The notes below the pieces were generated by a model that was not told the DNA's origin, did not search any database, and saw nothing but the letters and a program-made list of their open reading frames with translations. Positions 6,270-14,644 of a stretch of DNA of 37,641 bases are shown piece by piece. The translations under genes were made by a program, and so were the position numbers. Each line of letters opens with the position of its first letter. Within the stretch, counting starts at the first letter, position 1. This DNA comes from Alphaproteobacteria bacterium UBA3637 (GTDB taxonomy: Bacteria; Pseudomonadota; Alphaproteobacteria; CAAHEQ01; UBA3637), in the NCBI GenBank assembly GCA_002373615.1, contig DFKU01000010.1, forward strand, positions 1 through 37,641. Direction: 5' to 3'.

Positions 6270-7727
6270 TTATCCCTCTTTTTCCAAATCTGTAAAGCGG
6301 CCGTATTCGCCATTAAAGTAAAGTTTTACAGTTCCCACAGGTCCATGTCTTTGTTTGGCAATAATGGCTTCTGCTAAATTGGCCAAATCCTTTTTCTTTT
6401 GTTCCAATTCAGCCATACGCAATTGAAATTTTTCAGGTGTTTCATTAATACGTCGTTCGGGCTGTTCGTTCTGTAAATAATAAATTTCACGATACACGAA
6501 CATCACGATATCGGCGTCCTGTTCAATAGACCCGGATTCACGCAAATCTGACAGCATCGGGCGTTTATTGTCGCGTTGTTCCACCAAACGCGAAAGCTGT
6601 GACAATACCAACACCGGCACATCCAATTCTTTGGCCATTATTTTTAAAGAACGGGTCATTTCGGAGAGTTCTTGTACGCGATTTTCGGTGCGTTTATTGG
6701 AAGAAATCAGTTGTAAGTAGTCAATGACTATCAAGCCTAAACCCTTTGTTGGGTCGCGTTTTAAGCGACGCGCTCTATTTTTAATCGCTGTGACTGTAAT
6801 CCCTGGAGTTTCATCCACGTATAAAGGAACACGGGAAAGTAAATCCACGCCAGCCGCCAAATCATCAAATTGTTCTTCGGTGAGTTTCCCTGTCCGCATC
6901 AGATGGTTTGAAACATTAGCTTTGGAGGACAGAATTCGCCCTGCCACCTGTTCGGCCGACATTTCCAAGGAAAACAGGGCAACTGATTTTTTAACCGCTC
7001 CTTCTTTTTTGTTTTCTTTTTCAAAATATTGAGCTGCATTAAAGGCCATTGTGGTGGCAAGGGCAGATTTCCCCATGGCAGGACGCCCTGCCAAGATAAT
7101 CAGGTCAGAATTATGTAATCCACCCAACAACTTATCCATATCCACTAAACCCGTTGGTACCCCGGATAATCCGTTGGGATTGTTCATGGCATTTTGGGTG
7201 GAAGTCAGCGTTTGACTTAAGGCGGTTCCTAAAATGACAGGGCCTCCGGAAAGTTCCCCCTGATTGGCCAAATCATACAGTTCTTTTTCGGCAGCTTCCA
7301 CTTGACGAATAGCACCGTTTTCCAAACTTGCATCAAAAGCATTATTGACAATTTCAGTTCCCAAATTGATTAGTTGCCGACGTAAATAGCAATCCAAAAT
7401 TTCATGACCATAATCAGCCACATTGATAATACGTACAGAAGCCCCCGCCAATTTTGCCAAATATTCCACGCCCCCAACATCTTTTAATGCATCATCATGG
7501 GCAAAAAGCGCCTTTAATGTGACGGTGTCTGCAATACGTCCTTGCTCAATAAAGGAACGGCAGGCTTCATAAATCTTCCCATGGACAGGATGGGCAAAAT
7601 GATTGGGTTGCAAAAATTCGGATACTTTTTCTAAGGCACGATTGTTCACCAAAATAGCCCCTAAAACAGCTTGTTCAGCCTCAATATTTTGGGGGGGGAT
7701 TCGATCATTTCCTTGAATGATATCCAT
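6270..7727 (-). CDS. dnaB: Replicative DNA helicase DnaB
   Basis: The 485-residue protein has the N-terminal DnaB domain (PPQNIEAEQAVLGAILV, about 10-115) and the RecA-like helicase core. Walker A is GRPAMGKSALATT and the catalytic Glu strand is SVALFSLEMS. The core continues with IVIDYLQLI, then LSQLSR and RRPMLSDLRESGSIEQDAD-type C-terminal motifs. It unwinds DNA as a hexameric ring at the fork. I prefer the ATG at 7727 because GAGG lies 6 bases upstream; the ATG at 7739 would add four residues and has no such site. A run of eight G on the plus strand (7691-7698) encodes the Pro-Pro pair near the N-terminus. dnaB heads a minus-strand operon with sspB and the RHH gene. Confidence 0.96.
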   Translation of the reverse strand: MDIIQGNDRIPPQNIEAEQAVLGAILVNNRALEKVSEFLQPNHFAHPVHGKIYEACRSFIEQGRIADTVTLKALFAHDDALKDVGGVEYLAKLAGASVRIINVADYGHEILDCYLRRQLINLGTEIVNNAFDASLENGAIRQVEAAEKELYDLANQGELSGGPVILGTALSQTLTSTQNAMNNPNGLSGVPTGLVDMDKLLGGLHNSDLIILAGRPAMGKSALATTMAFNAAQYFEKENKKEGAVKKSVALFSLEMSAEQVAGRILSSKANVSNHLMRTGKLTEEQFDDLAAGVDLLSRVPLYVDETPGITVTAIKNRARRLKRDPTKGLGLIVIDYLQLISSNKRTENRVQELSEMTRSLKIMAKELDVPVLVLSQLSRLVEQRDNKRPMLSDLRESGSIEQDADIVMFVYREIYYLQNEQPERRINETPEKFQLRMAELEQKKKDLANLAEAIIAKQRHGPVGTVKLYFNGEYGRFTDLEKEG

Positions 7728-7846
7728 TGGCAACCTCATTTAAAAAAATAAACTGTTTTTCTTTTACACTTTTTTATAAAAAAAATCAACCTTTTTATTT
7801 GCATTTTTCGTAAATTTTGTGTAAGGTGGTAAAAAAGGAGATTCAA

Positions 7847-8464
7847 ATGATTGGAAAATTGACAGGTTTAATTGATTCATTTTATGAAAACTATCTGATA
7901 CTGGATGTGGGTGGCGTTGGATATCGTGTCTTTTGTTCCGCTAAAACCATGGGAAAAATGCCTGAAAAGGGTGGAACGGCCAGTCTTTTTATTGAAACTC
8001 AAGTGCGTGAAGATCATATCCACCTGATTGGTTTTGCGGATAGCACCGAACAGCAAATGTTTAATCTTTTGAGCACAGTTCAAAGCGTAGGGGCAAAGGT
8101 TGCCTTGGCGATATTGTCTGCACTTTCCCCAAATGAAATTCAAATGGCGGTCATGACGGGGGATAATAAAGCCTTTACTCGTGCCAATGGGGTTGGCCCC
8201 AAATTGGGTGTGCGCTTGGTGACGGAATTAAAGGGGAAAATGGGTTCGTTGGGGGCTAATGAAGAAATGGTTGTATCTACAGGGGCAGGAGCACCTGTTC
8301 ATAATACGGCAATGGAAGAAGCCATTTCAGCTTTGTCAAACTTGGGGTATGCCCGTATTGAAGCCGGTATGGTTGTGGGCAATATCTTGCGCCAAAATCC
8401 GAATGTAGCAACACCGGAACTTATTCGTTTGGCTTTACGTGAAATTGGAAAGGGGAATATATAA
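7847..8464 (+). CDS. ruvA: Holliday junction branch migration protein RuvA
   Basis: The 205-residue protein has the three RuvA domains. An OB-fold N-terminus (MIGKLTGLIDSF, VDVGGVGY-like strand LDVGGVGYRVF) comes first. Then come helix-hairpin-helix motifs around LLSTVQSVGAKVALAILSAL and FTRANGVGPKLGVRLVTELK, and a C-terminal RuvB-binding domain after a Gly/Ala linker (EEAISALSNLGYAR). It binds four-way junctions as a tetramer and loads RuvB. The ATG at 7847 is chosen because AAAAAGGAG lies just upstream. No ruvC precedes it; dnaB is divergent. The stop overlaps the next ATG by one base (TAATG). Confidence 0.95.
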   Translation: MIGKLTGLIDSFYENYLILDVGGVGYRVFCSAKTMGKMPEKGGTASLFIETQVREDHIHLIGFADSTEQQMFNLLSTVQSVGAKVALAILSALSPNEIQMAVMTGDNKAFTRANGVGPKLGVRLVTELKGKMGSLGANEEMVVSTGAGAPVHNTAMEEAISALSNLGYARIEAGMVVGNILRQNPNVATPELIRLALREIGKGNI

Positions 8465-8997
8465 TGAGAAAAGTAATGTTTGTTTTGTCTTTGTTTTTTA
8501 TAGGACCGGTTTTTGCTGAAATAGCCGATATGGATGTGAACAAAGAACTCTTTATTGATGAGGCAGGTCTCTATCGTTATAGACGTGCTGAGGAGATGTA
8601 TCAGAAAAATTGCCACGATTCACCTACAGAAGAAATCAGAAGTAAGTGTATGGCTGCAGAAAAAGCCGTTTGGGCTAGAGGAAAAACACAAGAGGAAATT
8701 CGTCGTCAAGGCACCCTGTTTTCTGGAAAATTAAAAGAGCATTTTAAAGGAAAAGATAAATATTTTTATGTGAAAGATGGTAAAAAGGCCGAACAAATTC
8801 GCTTGTTGTTGAATCGGTATTATTTTGAAAACGGCATATTATATGATATAAAAACAGAGGCGCCGTTTACTGGGGAAATTGTGATTGGTGGGGTAGAAGG
8901 ATTATCGGCTGATGAAAAATCTCCTCGTTTTATCGCCCAACAAAAATATGAAAATGGTGTGCCTGTTGGAGCTCCAGGATTGGTTTCGGTTGAATAA
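8464..8997 (+). CDS. Hypothetical exported protein inside the ruvA-ruvB operon
   Basis: The 177-residue product starts with a clear signal peptide (MRKVMFVLSLFFIGPVFA, cleavage after Ala18), so it should be periplasmic or surface-exposed. It has two Cys (NCHDS and SKCMA, about residues 46 and 60) that could form a disulfide. The middle is Lys-rich and helical, and the C-terminus has strand-turn stretches (APFTGEIVIGG, QQKYENGVPVG) that loosely resemble MORN-type repeats. I recognise no family. It overlaps ruvA by one base and ends 14 bases before ruvB. It is therefore translated within a repair operon although its product leaves the cytoplasm. Confidence 0.8.
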   Translation: MRKVMFVLSLFFIGPVFAEIADMDVNKELFIDEAGLYRYRRAEEMYQKNCHDSPTEEIRSKCMAAEKAVWARGKTQEEIRRQGTLFSGKLKEHFKGKDKYFYVKDGKKAEQIRLLLNRYYFENGILYDIKTEAPFTGEIVIGGVEGLSADEKSPRFIAQQKYENGVPVGAPGLVSVE

Positions 8998-9011
8998 AAG
9001 TAAGGATAAAA

Positions 9012-10040
9012 ATGGTTGAAAATCGTGTGATAGCGCCGCAAAAGCAAGAAGGGGATGAAGAACTCTATCGGGGACTTCGTCCGCAAAGTTTGGATGATTT
9101 CGTGGGGCAAAGGGCTTTGTGTGAAAATCTGCGTGTCTTTGTGAATGCTGCGCGGGATAGAAAAGAAGCAATGGATCACGTGTTGCTCTTTGGTCCCCCG
9201 GGATTGGGTAAGACGACTTTGGCGCAAATTGTGGCCAAAGAATTGGGTGTCAATTTTCGTCCGACTTCCGGCCCAATGATTTCTAAAGCGGGTGATTTGG
9301 CGGCTATTTTAACAAATTTGGAGCCAAGAGATGTCCTTTTTATTGATGAAATTCACCGTTTGAATCCTGCGGTGGAGGAAGTCCTTTATTCCGCCATGGA
9401 AGATTTTCAGTTGGACGTGGTAATTGGGGAAGGACCGGCGGCGCGCTCTGTTCGGATTGATTTACCGCATTTTACTTTGATTGGGGCAACGACACGGTCA
9501 GGGCTACTTTCCAATCCTTTACGCGATCGTTTTGGGATTCCTTTACATTTGCAATTTTATGATGTGGATGATTTACAAAAAATTGTGGAACGCGGGGCGC
9601 GTCTGCTTGATTTGAAAATGACATCCGAAGGGGCGCATGAAATTGCCAAACGCTCACGGGGAACACCACGAATTGCGGGCAGACTTTTGCGCCGCGTGCG
9701 CGATTTTGCCGGCAATAAAACAGTGGATTTTGATATTGCCGATATGGCATTGACTCGCCTAGAAGTTGATAAAGCCGGTCTTGATACCATGGACAGACGG
9801 TATTTACGCTGTATCGTGGATAAGTATGCAGGGGGGCCCGTTGGGGCAGATACTTTGTCTGCGGCACTTTCCGAGGAACGGGATACTTTGGAAGAAGTTA
9901 TTGAGCCCTATTTGATGCAACTGGGGTTGGTAATGCGCACCCCGCGGGGCAGGGTGTTATCACCTGCGGGTTATACGCATTTAGGACTTAAAACACCCCA
10001 ACAATTGACCCAACCTGACCTATTAGATGAGGTAAAGTAA
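9012..10040 (+). CDS. ruvB: Holliday junction branch migration ATPase RuvB
   Basis: The 342-residue AAA+ motor drives branch migration with RuvA. The conserved entry is LYRGLRPQSLDDFVGQ. Walker A is LFGPPGLGKTTLAQ, Walker B is VLFIDEIHRLNPAVEE, and sensor 1 is TLIGATTRSGLL followed by LRDRFGI. The C-terminal winged helix includes GGPVGADTLSAALSEERDTL and RTPRGR. Length is typical. It follows the exported protein gene by 14 bases and is followed by ybgC and tolQRA, an order often found in alphaproteobacteria. Confidence 0.97.
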   Translation: MVENRVIAPQKQEGDEELYRGLRPQSLDDFVGQRALCENLRVFVNAARDRKEAMDHVLLFGPPGLGKTTLAQIVAKELGVNFRPTSGPMISKAGDLAAILTNLEPRDVLFIDEIHRLNPAVEEVLYSAMEDFQLDVVIGEGPAARSVRIDLPHFTLIGATTRSGLLSNPLRDRFGIPLHLQFYDVDDLQKIVERGARLLDLKMTSEGAHEIAKRSRGTPRIAGRLLRRVRDFAGNKTVDFDIADMALTRLEVDKAGLDTMDRRYLRCIVDKYAGGPVGADTLSAALSEERDTLEEVIEPYLMQLGLVMRTPRGRVLSPAGYTHLGLKTPQQLTQPDLLDEVK

Positions 10041-10082
10041 TACTTTAACTTCATTAAATAATATATTGAAAGATAATAGAAA

Positions 10083-10505
10083 ATGATACATGAATATACT
10101 TTTCGGATTTATTATAAAGATACAGATGCCAGTGGGATTGCGTATCACGCGAATTACCTGGCGTATGCTGAACGCGCACGTACCGAAATGTTTATTGAAG
10201 CAGGGCTTCCGCTTTCCGTCTTAAAAGAACGGGGGGATTGCTTTGTAATTCGCAGAGCCGAGATTGATTATCGTTATCCGGCGCCACTGGAATCTGTTGT
10301 CACAATTAAATCATGGATATCCGAAATTCGGCCGGCCAGCTGTGTGGTGGTGCAAGAATTTTGGATTGAGGATAAACACATTGCAACTGTCAAGTTACAG
10401 GCCGCCAGTATTGATGATAAAACTTTGCGTCCGAAACGCATGCCTCAAGATGTGAAAGCTGTTTATGAAAAATATTTAAAAGAAGGAGAAGAAAATGCAA
10501 AATGA
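10083..10505 (+). CDS. ybgC: Acyl-CoA thioesterase, YbgC family (Tol-Pal associated)
   Basis: The 140-residue protein is a hotdog-fold thioesterase. The motif YKDTDASGIAYHANYLAYAE carries the catalytic Asp and the family's H-x-N-Y stretch, and RAEIDYRYPAPL forms the substrate strand. YbgC hydrolyses acyl-CoA (or acyl-ACP) and is encoded at the start of tol-pal clusters, though its role there is unsettled. It starts 42 bases after ruvB. Its last 11 bases overlap the start of tolQ, so translation is coupled; the tolQ ribosome binding site lies within ybgC. Confidence 0.93.
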   Translation: MIHEYTFRIYYKDTDASGIAYHANYLAYAERARTEMFIEAGLPLSVLKERGDCFVIRRAEIDYRYPAPLESVVTIKSWISEIRPASCVVVQEFWIEDKHIATVKLQAASIDDKTLRPKRMPQDVKAVYEKYLKEGEENAK

Positions 10506-11184
10506 AGTAGCACACAAAACAATTTCCATGATGGGAATGTTCCAAGATTCTGATTTATTTATGAAATTATTGATGTTGGCCTTGTTGTTTGCCAGTGTTT
10601 GGTGTTGGGCCATTATTATTGATAAGGTCATTGTTTTACGCCGAACACGGGAAAAAATGAAGGCCTTTGAGGAAAAATTTTGGCACGCCTCCAGTTTGGC
10701 TGAATGCTTTAAGGATATGCCCAAAAAGCCAAAAGACCCGCTTTCTTTAGTCTTTATAAACGCTTATCAAGAATGGATGCATTTGCAAGGAAATAAAGCC
10801 AAAAATCTTTCTATCAAAATGGAAGAGCGCCTTTCAAAAGTCATGCAAATTACCATTGATAAGCAAGTGGAAAAATTGGAAACGAAAATGGAATTTTTGG
10901 CTAGCACGGGTTCGGTAGCGCCTTTGTTAGGTTTGTTTGGAACGGTGTGGGGGATTATGAATTCCTTTAATGCGATTGGGGCGATGCAAAGCGCCAACAT
11001 TGCAGCCGTTGCGCCGGGAGTTGCTGAAGCCCTTCTTACAACCGCAGTGGGGTTGATTGCCGCGATTCCTGCGGTTCTGGGATATAATAAAATTACCAAT
11101 GATATCAATCGGATTGCGGGCAGAGCAGAAACTTTTTCCAACGAATTGGCAACTGTTTTAGCCACTTCTCAGGAGGGCGAATGA
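10495..11184 (+). CDS. tolQ: Tol-Pal proton channel subunit TolQ
   Basis: The 229-residue inner membrane protein belongs to the MotA/TolQ/ExbB family. It has one N-terminal membrane helix (about 22-42) and a cytoplasmic loop. Two further helices follow, one with ASTGSVAPLLGLFGTVWGIM and one with AEALLTTAVGLIAAIPAV. These contain the Gly, Thr and Pro residues that line the proton path. With TolR it energises TolA, which keeps the outer membrane attached during division. AAGGAGAAG lies before the ATG. Its stop overlaps the tolR start by 4 bases (ATGA). Confidence 0.96.
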   Translation: MQNEVAHKTISMMGMFQDSDLFMKLLMLALLFASVWCWAIIIDKVIVLRRTREKMKAFEEKFWHASSLAECFKDMPKKPKDPLSLVFINAYQEWMHLQGNKAKNLSIKMEERLSKVMQITIDKQVEKLETKMEFLASTGSVAPLLGLFGTVWGIMNSFNAIGAMQSANIAAVAPGVAEALLTTAVGLIAAIPAVLGYNKITNDINRIAGRAETFSNELATVLATSQEGE

Positions 11185-11600
11185 TTCAAAGGCGCCGAAA
11201 AAATCAAATTAAGTCCGAGGTCAATTTGACCCCCTTGATTGATATTATGACTTCGCTTTTGGCGATTTTTATGATTACAGCCCCCTTGATGACAACGGGG
11301 ATTCCTTTGGATTTACCCAAGGGTGATGGTAAAGCGATTTCCAGCCCCGAAAAAACTTTGGATATCAGTATTGATGCTAAAGGAAATATTTTCCTGGGGG
11401 AACAAAAGGTAAAGCAGGGGGAACTTGTCAAAAAAGTCACCGCTATTGTGCAGGAAAATCCCAAGATTCAAATGATGATTTCGGGTGACAGAAAAGCCGA
11501 TTATGGAAATGTGATTGAGGTAATGGCGTTGCTGCGCAGTGCCGGATTTACTCAAGTGGGGCTTAAAACGGACGCCGAAGTGATGAAAGAAAAGGGGTAA
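11181..11600 (+). CDS. tolR: Tol-Pal proton channel subunit TolR
   Basis: The 139-residue protein is of the ExbD/TolR family. The N-terminus SEVNLTPLIDIMTSLLAIFM has the conserved Pro-Leu-Ile-Asp, whose Asp in the membrane helix carries protons. A periplasmic domain follows (DISIDAKGNIFLG, QMMISGDRKADYGNVIEVM). It works with TolQ. It overlaps tolQ by 4 bases and ends 3 bases before tolA. Confidence 0.95.
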   Translation: MIQRRRKNQIKSEVNLTPLIDIMTSLLAIFMITAPLMTTGIPLDLPKGDGKAISSPEKTLDISIDAKGNIFLGEQKVKQGELVKKVTAIVQENPKIQMMISGDRKADYGNVIEVMALLRSAGFTQVGLKTDAEVMKEKG

Positions 11601-11603
11601 TTT

Positions 11604-12452
11604 TTGAGCAAATCTTTTCTTTGGTCTTTGTTGGGGCATATTCTCATCATCTTATTGATGGTGTTGGATTTAAGCTTTGGGTTCAAAAAGCATGAAGCAA
11701 CACCGCCCGCCATCATGATGGTGGATTTGACAAAGGTCAAGATTTCCAATAAAACAAATTTGCCGCAAAAAGCTGTTTCAAAGAAAAAGACACCAGTTAA
11801 AACTGTCCCCAAAAAGCAAGAAAAAAAGATGGAATCTAAGCCCATTCCCAAACCAGTTCAAAAAAAGATAGAGCAAAAGCCCTTGGTTAAACCCAAGGAA
11901 ACACCTGTCAAAGAGGCAAGTCCTGTAAAAATGCCGGAAGTCAAAAAAGAAGAAGTAAAACCTTCCCCAAAAAAGCAAGAAAAGAAATCTAATACGGATT
12001 TACAAAATTTGTTGGCCAGTGTTGAAAAGGTGCGTAAAGCCCCCACCATTAAGGAAACCCCTGAGGAAATGCCTCAAGAAACAGAAGGAATCCTGGGGGG
12101 GACAGAGGGGCGCATTGATCAACTTTTAACGATTTCTGAAAAAGACTTTTTGGCCTCAGAACTTCAAAAATGTTGGAATGTGAATGCTGGGGTGGAACGC
12201 GCGGATGAAATTGTGGTTGAAATCAAGGCTTGGATCAATAAAGACGGCACAGTGCGTGATGTCAAAATAATGAATAACATGCCCATTTCATCCTTTAATA
12301 CTGTGGCGGAAAGTGCCAAACGAGCTGTCTATGTTTGTAATAATAAGGGTGTTGATTCGCCTTTCAGAATTTTGGCCGAAAAATATAGCGACCATTATGG
12401 CGATTGGAAAGAAATTTCTTTAAGATTTAACCCGTTACAAGGGATTCAATGA
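11604..12452 (+). CDS. tolA: TolA-like protein
   Basis: The 282-residue protein has the TolA plan. A membrane helix (about 5-25) is followed by a long Lys/Pro/Glu/Val-rich spacer (about 45-150). The C-terminal periplasmic domain of about 115 residues has the TonB/TolA-type core (LQKCWNVNAG, VVEIKAWINKDGTVRDVKI, AKRAVYVCN). It spans the periplasm and contacts Pal/TolB at the outer membrane. The start is TTG, 3 bases after tolR, with AAAGGGG upstream. Identity rests on architecture and position; the spacer is low-complexity. tolB and pal do not follow: the cckA gene converges and overlaps tolA by 7 bases. Confidence 0.9.
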   Translation: MSKSFLWSLLGHILIILLMVLDLSFGFKKHEATPPAIMMVDLTKVKISNKTNLPQKAVSKKKTPVKTVPKKQEKKMESKPIPKPVQKKIEQKPLVKPKETPVKEASPVKMPEVKKEEVKPSPKKQEKKSNTDLQNLLASVEKVRKAPTIKETPEEMPQETEGILGGTEGRIDQLLTISEKDFLASELQKCWNVNAGVERADEIVVEIKAWINKDGTVRDVKIMNNMPISSFNTVAESAKRAVYVCNNKGVDSPFRILAEKYSDHYGDWKEISLRFNPLQGIQ

Positions 12453-14530
12453 TTTTCTAAAACTTCTTGGATTTTATTGAGTAAATCTGCCAAAGCAAAA
12501 GGTTTGGAAATAAAGTTAAAGGGCAGTTTTTCTTCGCCCGTGTGGCGTTCAAATTGTGCCGAATAGCCGGACATTAAAATGGCCTTTAAATAAGGATGAA
12601 TCTTTAAAGCTTCCCCAATCAATTGCTCGCCATTCATGCCTGGCATAACCATATCAGTAATCAATAATTTAGCCTCTGGTAGAGTTTTAACAGCGGTTAA
12701 AGCTTCTTGTGCATTGGTGCATTCAATAACTTCAAACCCCTTCATTTTTAAAACTCTTGCGACAACCAAGCGAATGCCATCTTCATCATCTGCCAAGATG
12801 ATTGTTCCGGCCATAGATGGCAAAAAGACATTGGGAAGAGTTTGTGGGGGTGTTTGTTGTTGAGGAACATCTTCTTCCTCAAATCGTGGCAAATAAATAG
12901 TAAAGGTAGTACCCACATTTTGTTCGCTATCCACATAAATGAAACCGCCAGCGCTATGGATAATACCATAAACAGTGGACAGTCCTAAACCAGTACCTGA
13001 TTCAGCTGTTTTTTCTTTTGTTGTAAAGAAGGGTTCGAAGATATGTGCTAAATTTTCTGGAGCAATTCCAATTCCGGAATCATGTGCCGTTATTTTAATA
13101 TAGTCGCCGGCAGGAACTGTTTCTGTTCCTAAAAGTTTCGATTTTTTAATTTTTTCTTTTATAATTGAAATCTTGAAACTTCCTCCATTTGGCATGGCGT
13201 CTTTTGCATTGATAGCTAGATTTAAAAAGATTTGAGTTAGTTGGTTTGGATCTAAACGAATGCATCCTAAATTGCGTTTCATTTCTATATCTAAAGTACA
13301 AGCCGGGGCAATACTGCGTTGCAATAAGGGGGTTAAATCTACAAAAGAATCATGAACCGAAATCAATTTTGTTTGAGTAGGGGTTTTGCGTGAAAAAGTG
13401 AGTAAGCGTCCCACTAAAGAAGAAGCTTTTTTTGCATTGCCCTTTATCTGCATCAGATCAGAGAAAGATTCATCCCCCATCGGATGACGTTGTAAAAGTA
13501 AATCTGTAAAACCAATAATGGCTGTTAAAATATTGTTAAAATCGTGAGCAATACCACCAGTCAATTGACCAAGTGCCTGCATTTTTTGATCCTGAGCTAC
13601 TTGCATTTCTAATTTTTTGCGAGGTGTTATATCAAATAAAGAACAAACAAGAACATCCTCTTTTATGTCCCAAAAGGCATGAAAAGTTTTTGTTTGTGTT
13701 GAATCTTGTAAATTTAATCTTAATTCCGTTGGGGTATCAATAGAAATTTTACTGTCTAATTTATCCCAAGTTTCTTTTAATGCTTTTTGGGCTGAACTTT
13801 CCCAAAGCTCTTCAAACGGGAGCTCTAATAGATCTTCAACTTTCTTGTCTAAAATTTGGGCGGCTGCTTTATTTGTTTTTAAAATAACATGTGTTTTGGA
13901 ATCTAAAAATAGGCTAGGAACAGATAAATTTTGTATTTTTGATTCTTCAAAAACAAATTGTTTTTTTGTGCCTAAAATTAAATTTTCATTTGCTGCTGTT
14001 ATCAATTTTTCTGACCATATGCCACGATTGAGCAAAATTGTATTTTTATTTTTTCCAATTAATTCTGGTAAATCCAGTTTGATTTCATTTATAAAAGCCA
14101 AGTTAACATACAATAGAGTTCCTTCTTTGTCTGCTAAATAAATGGAGGTATCTAATTCACGAACAGTTTCCGCTAATACATCTAATTGCGATTCTAATTC
14201 ATGATAGGATTTTTGGGGTAATGTTTTATCTGTTATGGCAATAAGTGTTGCTTTTGTAAGAGGGACCAATTGTACAGATAAAATATTTTTCCCATTTTCA
14301 AAAGTTGAAGAAAAGGATAAATGATGATCATAAGCCTGTAAAAGATTTTCATATTCTGTTTTGGGATTATAGTCTTTTAAAAAGCTAAAAGGGTCGTTTT
14401 TCAATCCCAACAAAAGAGAACCTTTAGCATTGGTATATAAGATTTTGTTTAAATAGGTTCTGACCTGACAAGCCCTGGGATCCGCTTGTAAAATTTGTTG
14501 ATAAAGATGTTTTTTAGGTCTGATAAACAT
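12446..14530 (-). CDS. cckA: CckA-like hybrid histidine kinase
   Basis: The 694-residue protein has an N-terminal part with PAS-like segments (for example SIYLADKEGTLLYVNLAF). The kinase core and a C-terminal receiver follow. The phospho-acceptor His is in GGIAHDFNNILTAI (about residue 329). The ATPase boxes are NLAINAKDAM, HDSGIGIAPENL and SGTGLGLSTVYG. The receiver (about 577-694) has ADDEDG and the acceptor Asp in LLITDMVMPG (about 626). This composition and the HDFNN/FSRK signature are those of CckA, which in alphaproteobacteria feeds the ChpT-CtrA relay. Oddly, I see no membrane helices at the N-terminus, while CckA is normally membrane-bound. I chose ATG 14530; TTG 14545 is possible. 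Confidence 0.85.
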   Translation of the reverse strand: MFIRPKKHLYQQILQADPRACQVRTYLNKILYTNAKGSLLLGLKNDPFSFLKDYNPKTEYENLLQAYDHHLSFSSTFENGKNILSVQLVPLTKATLIAITDKTLPQKSYHELESQLDVLAETVRELDTSIYLADKEGTLLYVNLAFINEIKLDLPELIGKNKNTILLNRGIWSEKLITAANENLILGTKKQFVFEESKIQNLSVPSLFLDSKTHVILKTNKAAAQILDKKVEDLLELPFEELWESSAQKALKETWDKLDSKISIDTPTELRLNLQDSTQTKTFHAFWDIKEDVLVCSLFDITPRKKLEMQVAQDQKMQALGQLTGGIAHDFNNILTAIIGFTDLLLQRHPMGDESFSDLMQIKGNAKKASSLVGRLLTFSRKTPTQTKLISVHDSFVDLTPLLQRSIAPACTLDIEMKRNLGCIRLDPNQLTQIFLNLAINAKDAMPNGGSFKISIIKEKIKKSKLLGTETVPAGDYIKITAHDSGIGIAPENLAHIFEPFFTTKEKTAESGTGLGLSTVYGIIHSAGGFIYVDSEQNVGTTFTIYLPRFEEEDVPQQQTPPQTLPNVFLPSMAGTIILADDEDGIRLVVARVLKMKGFEVIECTNAQEALTAVKTLPEAKLLITDMVMPGMNGEQLIGEALKIHPYLKAILMSGYSAQFERHTGEEKLPFNFISKPFALADLLNKIQEVLENH

Positions 14531-14536
14531 AGGGGC

Positions 14537-14542
14537 ATTATA
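14537..14542 (-). promoter_or_regulatory. -10 element suggesting a leaderless cckA transcript
   Basis: On the minus strand a perfect TATAAT ends only 6 bases before the ATG at 14530. Transcription would begin at or next to the start codon. No Shine-Dalgarno sequence is present, which fits. A -35 element is not clear. Confidence 0.4.
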
Positions 14543-14585
14543 CAACTTTTTTTATAAAAATCCATCCTTTTTTATAAAAAAACTC

Positions 14586-14614
14586 TTGCAAAAGAAAAAT
14601 TTCTTGTTTATACT
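14586..14614 (+). promoter_or_regulatory. Sigma70-type promoter of glgA
   Basis: TTGCAA (14586-14591) and TATACT (14609-14614) are separated by 17 bases. AAAAAGGAGG follows before the ATG at 14645. Confidence 0.6.
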
Positions 14615-14644
14615 TTTTTTGATTAAAATAAAAAAGGAGGAAAG

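Noticed and set aside
10041..10082. CtrA site (TTAA half-sites) between ruvB and ybgC
   Set aside because: The half-sites are 5 bases apart, not 7, and AT-rich sequence gives such matches by chance.
12446..14545. TTG at 14545 as the cckA start
   Set aside because: It lies inside the probable -10 region and adds only five residues; ATG at 14530 is a better start.
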